From Acanthaster planci (lineage: Eukaryota > Echinodermata > Asteroidea > Valvatida > Acanthasteridae), in assembly GCF_001949145.1 (NCBI RefSeq), contig NW_019091530.1, positions 604,232-618,158 of the forward strand: a stretch of DNA of 13,927 nucleotides, read 5' to 3'. Positions 7,469-13,927 of this stretch are shown here, in pieces (position 1 is the first letter of the stretch; each line of letters starts with the position of its first letter). A program made the translations under genes and the position numbers. The notes below the pieces were generated by a model. The model ran no database searches. It saw only the letters and a program-made list of their open reading frames with translations, and was not told where the DNA came from.

Positions 7469-8138
7469 CCATGTTGGTTTTAAAATGAAGATTGACATTA
7501 CATTTTTCTCCTCAATACCCTTTCAAAGAAATTTCTCGACAATCGTTTGTTGCTTGTCTTCTCCGTAAGAAAAGATATGCATTATAGCCACAGCTAATGC
7601 GTAGAAAGCCCCCAGCAAACAAAACAAAAACATTTCTGAGAGATAATGAAATGTAAAGAAACATAGGCCCTAATGCGCCTTCTCGGAAATTCATATCCTC
7701 TTCTCAATGATCGGCAGATAGATGCCAGACACAACAACTCCTAAATATTCCAGATTTATTGATTCACGTTCATAGCCCTCGTGCATTTATTACATCTTTT
7801 CATGGAGGCAGCGGATGTCATTCTGCTCAACTTAAGCCGATTATTCACCTGATATTAAGCAGAATACGGCTGATGCACAAGGAAACCACGGAATTGCATC
7901 CAAAGGAAGGGAGAATATCTTGAGGAGCAAAAGGGCTTGATGTGTGCGTTTGCAAACTGAAATCGTGAAGAGAAACCTCTGATAGAGCCTGAAAGTCAAA
8001 GGTCACGCAGTGAACTTCCGGAACCCTTGCATCGTCTGCCTACGGGAATTTTACATTGGGCGGTCCTATCACGTTCGATAATTTTTTGGAAAAATAATTC
8101 CTTACTGAAATCACCCCATGAAATACTCATGTTGGAAT

Positions 8139-8164
8139 TTTACCTTTGTCTTCCTCAGGTAATA
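8139..8164 (+). other. Juxtaposed splice acceptor and donor (recursive-splice-like)
   Basis: A pyrimidine-rich tract (TTTTACCTTTGTCTTCCTCAG) is followed directly by GTAATA, with the AG|GT junction at 8158/8159. A joined 3' and 5' splice site with no exon between is the signature of a ratchet point in long introns. No host gene on the plus strand can be seen, so this may be chance. Confidence 0.3.
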
Positions 8165-8326
8165 TTTCGGAAAAGTCACTTGGAGATGGGTAAAAAAACG
8201 AATTTTATTAACGACATCTCATGTTCGACGATATCGTACCTAGGTCTTCTTGTTCATGCACGTTTGTTTTCACTCGCCGTGCTTTCTTGAAAACGAGATT
8301 GTACAACCTTGTACAGACTTACCTAC

Positions 8327-8383
8327 CTGCACTCGATGTGTTCCAGATTCCGTTGAGTTGACATCACGCAGTTGTAGCCAGCA
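8327..8383 (-). other. Candidate exon end with strong donor
   Basis: On the minus strand an open frame reading CWLQLRDVNSTESGTHRVQ ends at CAG|GTAGGT, followed four bases later by GTAAGT. The peptide loosely recalls the E-F strands of an immunoglobulin domain (L.L..V...DSG.Y.C), but the Tyr and Cys of that motif are not conserved. The frame extends rightward, AT-rich, with no clear acceptor. It could be a degraded or chance exon. Confidence 0.15.
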
Positions 8384-10303
8384 AAGGTTAGATAAAATAT
8401 TAGAATCTTTCGCAACAGTATAATATTGCTTTATGTTTATTACCTTATAAAGTGTGTAAAATATTTTGATTTGTTTTTATTTCGGCTTTTACCTACATAC
8501 TACCAAAAAATTTCAAACCGTAAATGTTCATCTGCGTAGGAGATTACCTCATCGCATTATTCTTCATGTACTTTAGATTTTCGGAAGTGATGGGTCAGTT
8601 TTTGGCAGGAATTTTTCAGTTTCTAAAATTGATATACACAAGCAAATATTTTCAAAGCCCTTTTTCCAAGTTGGATCTTTTAAAGAAGAAACTGAACGAA
8701 AATCTTTACAGGCTCCTTGGGTGGGAAGTGTACCTCGCTGGTTGACGAACGACTAGGAAATGCACTCGTCACGGTCGCACCGCTACCAACAAATTGAACG
8801 CTCCCGACCAACGCGGGTCTTTTCAACCGATGCTCGGGGCGGATACGCACGCAATATTTGCAATTACAATTTACAATTATTGTATTCCAACGTATTGCCA
8901 CTTGAATGCTCGAATCTGCACGCCGAAGAATGAGTTCGAATTCCTGAACACACGCACCTGGCACTTTTCTCTAATTATTCACTTCAAGAATCAACAAAAT
9001 ATGCTGACGTATAATCGTTGTGAAATCGAGCGCTTCTTTTTACATACAAAATGACCGTTAAATCAAACCGAATGGATATTTTCTCAACTGGACACGAATA
9101 CTTGAAAATCCCACTCAAGTTAGCATAAAAGTGAATAAGTCGGTAGAAATAAAAGTGCATATTGGAATTAATCGAATCGAACGGCAAAAGTTGAAAATAG
9201 GCCAAGAAAAGTACCAATTCTTGCACAACTTGAAGTAACGAAATACCATGTGAAACTCTCCACACAATCTCGACCTTTTATAATAATCCACAACACTGTA
9301 TATTAAAAAAAATCCCCCGCGCCACAAATGGCGGGGTATCGTCTGCCTTGTATTTGCACCAAATATTTCACTCCCGATCTATGTGACGACAGTGGTTTGT
9401 TGCTTATACTGCAGCCCAGTTCAAACTAGCGTGCACAGCCCTATGGCAGCCAAAATGCTCCACTCATTCCGTTCAATTCAACTTGTCACCAGCCATCTTA
9501 ACATATTGCTGTTTTTTTTCTATGGTTACCGCTCTTGCGCATTTTTGATAAATGATTTTTGTGTCATCGACGGCTAACTATGTACCACCACCTCAACAGT
9601 GCCATTTGACCACAAAGCAATGTCTCCAAAATCGTAATTTTTGTACAGGGTTAATAGCCTGCTTAGATTGGTATTTTATGAAATTCAGTTTAATTATTTG
9701 GTTTGAGTGCAGAAAAAAATTAGTTTCCGAAGAAAAATCAATGAAGTGCAGGCATGTTTCCATTTCAAGTCTGAATCATACACATGGTTACATACAAGTG
9801 TTTATTCAGGAAAGCAGTGATGCTCACACATGGAACCGTTTATCAGAATATTGATCGCAAATAAAATGCACAATGCTTGCTCTTTGCAGACAAAATTAAC
9901 GGATGTATGATGTTATTCAAATTATCAGAAGCATCACATGTCAATTGCTGAACACCTTCGCGCTGACACACTGACATGAACTGCTGAACAGATAGACGCC
10001 AAGGGAGAGGAAGAAATGCTTATTTTACACGAGACAACAGAGGTTACCTCAGTATAGAATCGCAGGTATCGCTGCAGGAAATTGTTGTGGTACATATGCA
10101 TAAGGTGGGCATCTTTACGCTTTGGGACCTGCTCACACACAAACATGATGTATTTACATGTATATATGATATACACACAGCCTCGTTTAGGTCCGATTCC
10201 AGTAGCTAACATTGAACTTACGGTTAATTAGAAGTACTCGATCCTTTTTATTTTGGAGGACATCCGTCGTTACGTCACTGATAATCAGGAAATATTATGC
10301 CCA
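8384..10303. other. Non-coding stretch, no gene seen
   Basis: AT-rich sequence with open frames on both strands and no recognisable product. A short GC-rich inverted pair lies near 9315-9334 (CCCCGC..GGCGGGG). A CRE-like TTACGTCA is at 10270-10277. Confidence 0.45.
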
Positions 10304-10336
10304 CGTTATGCCCATGGTTCTCCCGATGGCATAACG
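10304..10336. repeat. 11-bp hairpin with one bulged base
   Basis: CGTTATGCCCAT (10304-10315) pairs with ATGGCATAACG (10326-10336) with one bulged C and a 10-base loop. A partial direct copy, TATGCCCACG, lies just to the left. No family is assigned. Confidence 0.55.
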
Positions 10337-10479
10337 GGAATATAATGAAGTGAAAAGTAAAACAATTATTAAGGTCGGTTAATCGTTCTGATTCTTCCAG
10401 CGCAGTGATAACATTTGTGCTGCAATATAATAACTTCTCATTAGGAAGAGAAATCCACCATCAAAATCTGATTTTCGCT

Positions 10480-10517
10480 GAAAATGGCGGGCATCCTGCA
10501 GACTCGCGCCATCTTTG
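10480..10517. promoter_or_regulatory. Pair of YY1-like motifs in opposite orientation
   Basis: AAAATGGCGGG (10481-10491) and GCGCCATCTTTG (10506-10517, reverse complement CAAAGATGGCGC) both fit the AANATGGCG core bound by YY1-type zinc fingers. Such sites are common near promoters. No transcript start is visible here, so this is suggestive only. Confidence 0.25.
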
Positions 10518-10875
10518 ACAAAAACTATGAGCAAATCACATCTCCATTCGTTCTACAACAGTATCCCAGATATTCAAGCATGATCATCCATTGCTTGATT
10601 TAAATAAGGCTCATTTCAAAGCCACCCTCATTTTTTTGCAGACTGTTTTTTCTTCAATTCTCAAATCAACCGCTAGATTCGGTTTTTTTTCAATCAATAC
10701 TGTGATTGTTTGACATTTTGCAGTTACAACACGCCATGATTATATTTCACCAGTCGCGGTTCCTTGAAGAAAGCATGTACCCCTTTTTGTACCCCTTTTG
10801 TCATAAATCTCCGAGATGTTTGCAAGCCAAAAAACAGAATCTAGCAAAAGGAACGAAAAATGACTATCTACTTAC

Positions 10876-11081
10876 CTTCCAGATGTACTTCGTTTGTTTT
10901 TGTTTCCGCTTTGTCTCGGATAATGTGTCAACTCAAAATATAGGCCACTTTGCAATACTGGAAAATTCGGCACAGATGATAATGATATTCAGCGGTGACG
11001 TGCCCACCAAGGCAGAGAGAAACGTTGGCGATGCTAATTATCCGCGCTGGACTGTAGCTGTAAGACTCCCCAGAGATCGAA
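10876..11081 (-). other. Possible non-coding exon on minus strand
   Basis: A near-consensus donor, GAAG|GTAAGTAG, lies with its exon edge at 10876. About 206 bases upstream on the same strand is a perfect CRE. The interval would suit a 5'-untranslated first exon, but it has no clear initiator and the exon's 5' limit is a guess. A plus-strand open frame across 10706-11101 has no recognisable domain. Confidence 0.2.
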
Positions 11082-11089
11082 TGACGTCA
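11082..11089. promoter_or_regulatory. cAMP response element TGACGTCA
   Basis: Perfect 8-base CRE palindrome, the full CREB/ATF consensus. Its sequence is certain. Activity depends on a nearby promoter, for which the only hint is the minus-strand donor about 206 bases away. Confidence 0.4.
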
Positions 11090-13054
11090 GAGTACACATA
11101 GCCTGGCCTGTCACTGCAATTCACGCACGGTGCTCGACTGCCAGTGCGTCCATTGAGCATCAATATTAAAATCAACTGTCGATGGCTTCACGTATAAAAC
11201 TACTATCGGGGCTTCATTATGTTGACGTGAGCATTAGGAACGTAGACGTTGGCTAGCCTGGCGTCTACTTCCGTAGCGGCCCTCACAAGAAGAAAGCACG
11301 TGAATTGTGGAATCAATCGTGATATGAGCGATCGTGCCGACCGCTGGCCCGCCGCCTGTGTACGTCCATTTGCATTTTGCCATACGTGGTATAAACGTCA
11401 GAGCGACGAGGGCAAACAGGGATGGGTCGCCATGGAAACGTGTGATGTTGTTACTCTTGGCCCCAAACAAGAGACATTTGTCTTTCTGTGTTGGCCCTTT
11501 CTAAGCAGTTAGATAACAAATGTTCTAATTTCCCCACCAATTCGATAAAATTCACCGTTCCAGCGTTCCTTTTTTCCTCCCCAAGCAGCATCTATAGTGA
11601 GAGGTGCTGGAGGTCGTACGGCTGAGAATGGACAAAGACACCAATCAAATAATGAAACGTATACTTATTTTTATTCTATGCTAGTAATCATTATTATTTC
11701 TAATGTGCATGTGAGAAGCATTACAAGTGGCGTCATTACTCATATGCGTGCAAAACGCGGTTACATCAACATTAAAACCCAAGAGCCTGGTGTGTTGGAT
11801 GCCTGTTCTTAAGGTTCGCAAGGTTGACGGGAATAGTGCCTTGTTTACAGAAACAAAAGCACTTTCCTTATGCTGACAGTTTACAGCGATTTGCAACGAA
11901 CCTTATATAGTTGTGTAGATTATATGCAACCAGTGTGATGAACATGATACATTTAAAATGAAACATATCAAAACTGTGCCAAATCAGCGATGGAAATAAA
12001 TTGCGATTACTCGATCATGCATACCAGACCTATAGGGGCCTGGACGGAATTTTTGAATGATGAATCAACTGGTTCGGTGTTTCCGCCATTACGGTGCAGA
12101 TGGTGTTGAGATTTGTGTGTCAAATGATCAAAGTTGAACAGTATAGACTTAATGAGTCAAGTCGGACTTGTGCTACTCTTCCCCAGTCGGCCATCCCTTC
12201 ACGTAACATACAGTACACGGTCTTCGCGTTCGGCCGGCCGCTCGGATAACTTCTTATAAAGGCGCCCTCATTTGATAGCTTTTCCGCGATATCCGGCTTC
12301 AACGTCCAAGATTGTACAACGTGCATCACCAGTCCGTAAGTCCGACTTAACGGATAAGCCAACCAGACCCGCATTGGTGATATGTAGTTAATCATAATAG
12401 CATGTGAACGACACGATCTTGCATAACGTATCACGAATCAAAGAAAACAGATTTGGCATTTCCACCAATGAAAGTAGTCAGACTTGCCGACTCGTTCATT
12501 ATAACAGAGGTATAATCGATGTAAAAAAAGTCTAGAAATTTGATTGGTTGTTACCTGTTTTGGTAGATGAGCCATTTCGCTATGTACGGCTGGCAGATTC
12601 GTCAAGTCAGGGTTACTGAACTCGCAGTAATACGTGGACACAAGAGGGCGCGAAGCAAGTAATAACGCGCGACCTCCATAGTCAAAGCATAAACGCAAAT
12701 CTACTTTGCATAATTAAACAAACAATGCATGAACATCTCTCCTTTACCGCAAACATCCTGCATCTGTTTTTATTCCGCACAGAATCTTGTGATTGGAATA
12801 CGTGTGTCCGTCACCTGTAATGAACCTGTAATGTACGGTGCATCCCGTTCATTTCACTGTCATAATGTTTGAATTCCACAAACCAACTTCATTTACTTTA
12901 GCTCAAATGTGTGATACAGAGCAAAAACCATTAGAAATATTATTTTCCAAATGGAAAAGAAAAGTTTAATGAAACTTGAAATCTTTATGTATGTTCTTGT
13001 GTAGGCCCCTATTTGAACAACAGCACTCGAGTTTATGCAACATAGTGTCGTTAC
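11090..13054. other. Non-coding stretch, no gene seen
   Basis: Overlapping open frames on both strands at 11234-11512 and 12120-12698 show no domain, signal peptide or splice context. There are small repeats: an 11-base tandem duplication at 12813-12834 (ACCTGTAATGA/T) and scattered copies of an AAGTCGGACTT-like string at about 12159-12169 and, in inverse form, 12338-12348. Confidence 0.45.
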
Positions 13055-13068
13055 TTATTATTATTATT
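13055..13068 (+). repeat. (TTA)n microsatellite
   Basis: Fourteen bases of perfect TTA repeat, reading AATAATAATAATAA on the minus strand, directly after the AATAAA-bearing 3' end. It could be the tail of the adjacent retroelement. Confidence 0.6.
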
Positions 13069-13444
13069 CTTGATGGTTTATTTCAAACACTGTGATTGTA
13101 GCCCGGAGGCTAAATTACCACAGTACACACAGCTTAACTATTCAATAAATAAAACATCAGAGCATTAGAAATTTCAAGTAGAAGCATCTCGTCTAAAATA
13201 AACACAAAACAACAATCAGAAAATAAAAATCACTCAAGATACAGACAGAAAATTGCACTGTACAGTTATAACCAATGCCCACAAAAACACAAATCAATTA
13301 AAACCATCCCTTAACAGATTCGGATTCTGCAGACTTGCAAAATATGGGATGAGACTTTTCTTGTAACTTTTGGTTTTACATGTTAATGTGGACAGGTTTA
13401 TGGCATTTATGAGTTGATATTGCGTGCACTTCACTATGTCTCGG
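13055..13444 (-). mobile_element. 3' end of a non-LTR retrotransposon, or a terminal exon
   Basis: On the minus strand a 49-codon open frame (13443 to stop at 13294) ends with residues including TCKTKSYKKSLIPYFASLQN, which recall the C-terminal tails of LINE reverse transcriptases (a basic stretch followed by S-[FL]-[IF]-P-[YR]). About 200 bases of 3'UTR-like sequence follow. It contains the small hairpin TAGCC-TCCG-GGCTA, then GAAATAAACC with AATAAA at 13082-13077, and ends in an (AAT)n microsatellite (13068-13055). Hairpin, poly-A signal and microsatellite tail in this order are typical of LINE 3' ends. The element would be heavily 5'-truncated. The alternative is that a decent acceptor (TTTGTGGTTACCTCAG|CC) at 13445 makes it the last exon of a cellular gene whose intron contains the telomere-like array. 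Confidence 0.4.
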
Positions 13445-13469
13445 CTGAGGTAACCACAAATGGATCCAT

Positions 13470-13927
13470 GGGGTTGGGGTTAGGGTTAGGGGTACGGTTA
13501 GGATTAGAGATAGGGTTAGGGATAATGGTTAGGGATAGGGTTGGGGTTAGAGGTAGGGAAAGGGTTAGGGATAGAGATAGGGTTGGAGATGAGGATAGGG
13601 TTAGAGTTAGAGATATGGTTAGGGATAAGGTTGGGGTTAGGGGTATGGATTGGGTTAGAGATAGGGTTAGGGATAATGGTTAGGGATAGGGTTGGGGCTA
13701 GGAGTAAGGATAGGATTAGGGTTAGAGATAGGGTTAGGGATAATGGTTAGGGATAGGGTTGGGGTTTGGGGTAAGGTTAGGGATAGGGTTAGGAATAGGG
13801 TTAGGGTTAGAGATAGGGTCAGGGATAATGGTTAGGGATACAGTTGGGGTTAGGTGTAAGGTTAGGGTAGGGTTAGGGGTGGGGATAGGGTTAGTGGTCG
13901 GTTAGGGTTAGAGATAGGGTTAGGGTT
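13470..13927 (+). repeat. Degenerate telomere-like G-rich array with higher-order units
   Basis: Almost the whole interval is built from GGGTTA/GGGATA/GGGGTTA variants; perfect TTAGGG doublets occur only occasionally. A longer block that starts TTAGAGATAGGGT and runs through GGGATAATGGTTAGGGATA recurs at 13504, 13655, 13722 and 13807, and begins again at 13908. A shortened form lies at 13607. The array continues past the window edge. It is interstitial or subtelomeric, not a pure telomere. Open frames through it, rich in Arg-Asp-Arg-Val and Gly-Leu, are by-products of the repeat. Confidence 0.9.

Larger units (their letters stand above)
7227..8325. other. Non-coding stretch with splice-like and E-box motifs
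   Basis: No protein gene is supported here. It contains the CACGTG palindrome and the juxtaposed acceptor/donor listed separately. Confidence 0.4.

Noticed and set aside
10706-11101. 131-codon plus-strand open frame
   Set aside because: AT-biased codons, no domain, starts with a non-descript region; likely chance.
13414-13750. Two overlapping plus-strand open frames rich in Gly-Leu and Arg-Asp-Arg-Val
   Set aside because: They are translations of the degenerate TTAGGG-like array. The repeat has few stops in two frames, so the openness is an artefact.
1-13927. CRISPR array, prophage or bacterial operon
   Set aside because: No regularly spaced repeats of that kind, no ribosome-binding-site spacing or dense gene packing. 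The window reads as animal nuclear DNA.

Overview
This looks like nuclear DNA of an animal, most likely a marine invertebrate or other non-mammalian metazoan. The signs are eukaryotic tRNA genes with internal A and B boxes, a secreted C-type lectin-like/PAN protein, splice-site-like signals, AT-rich non-coding DNA and a degenerate TTAGGG-type array. I cannot name the species. Gene density is low: only one complete protein gene is convincing.

Left part (1-2654). Positions 1-1789 are gene-poor, with a G-quadruplex/GC-box motif at 1267-1286. A minus-strand exon (1790-1997) encodes a signal peptide and the start of a small secreted precursor, possibly a neuropeptide. It is bounded by acceptor- and donor-like sites. 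Just to its right, on the opposite strand, four tandem units of about 160 bp each carry a tRNA-Asp-type sequence (2135-2654), and a fifth 3' tRNA fragment lies further left. The copies decay from left to right. The second has its anticodon changed from GTC (Asp) to GTA (Tyr).

Middle part (2655-11100). This is mostly AT-rich non-coding DNA with short homopolymers, hairpins and palindromic sites. The clear gene here is an intronless minus-strand CDS (5540-6304) for a 254-residue CTLD-PAN protein lacking the usual calcium/sugar-binding motifs. Several strong splice-like sites (minus-strand donors at 8327 and 10876, a juxtaposed acceptor/donor at 8158/8159 on plus) suggest transcription units larger than the window.

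Right part (11100-13927). After a long stretch with nothing recognisable, a minus-strand 3' end (13055-13444) has a short open frame, a 3'UTR-like stretch, AATAAA and an (AAT)n tail. It is either a 5'-truncated non-LTR retrotransposon or a terminal exon. It abuts a degenerate telomere-like G-rich array (13470-13927) that runs off the window edge. The array has an internal higher-order structure.

I see no operon-like or defence-like multigene system. The most unusual items are the decaying tRNA array with an anticodon switch, the putative peptide-precursor exon, the long near-perfect hairpin at 4832-4875, and the retroelement/telomere-like junction.
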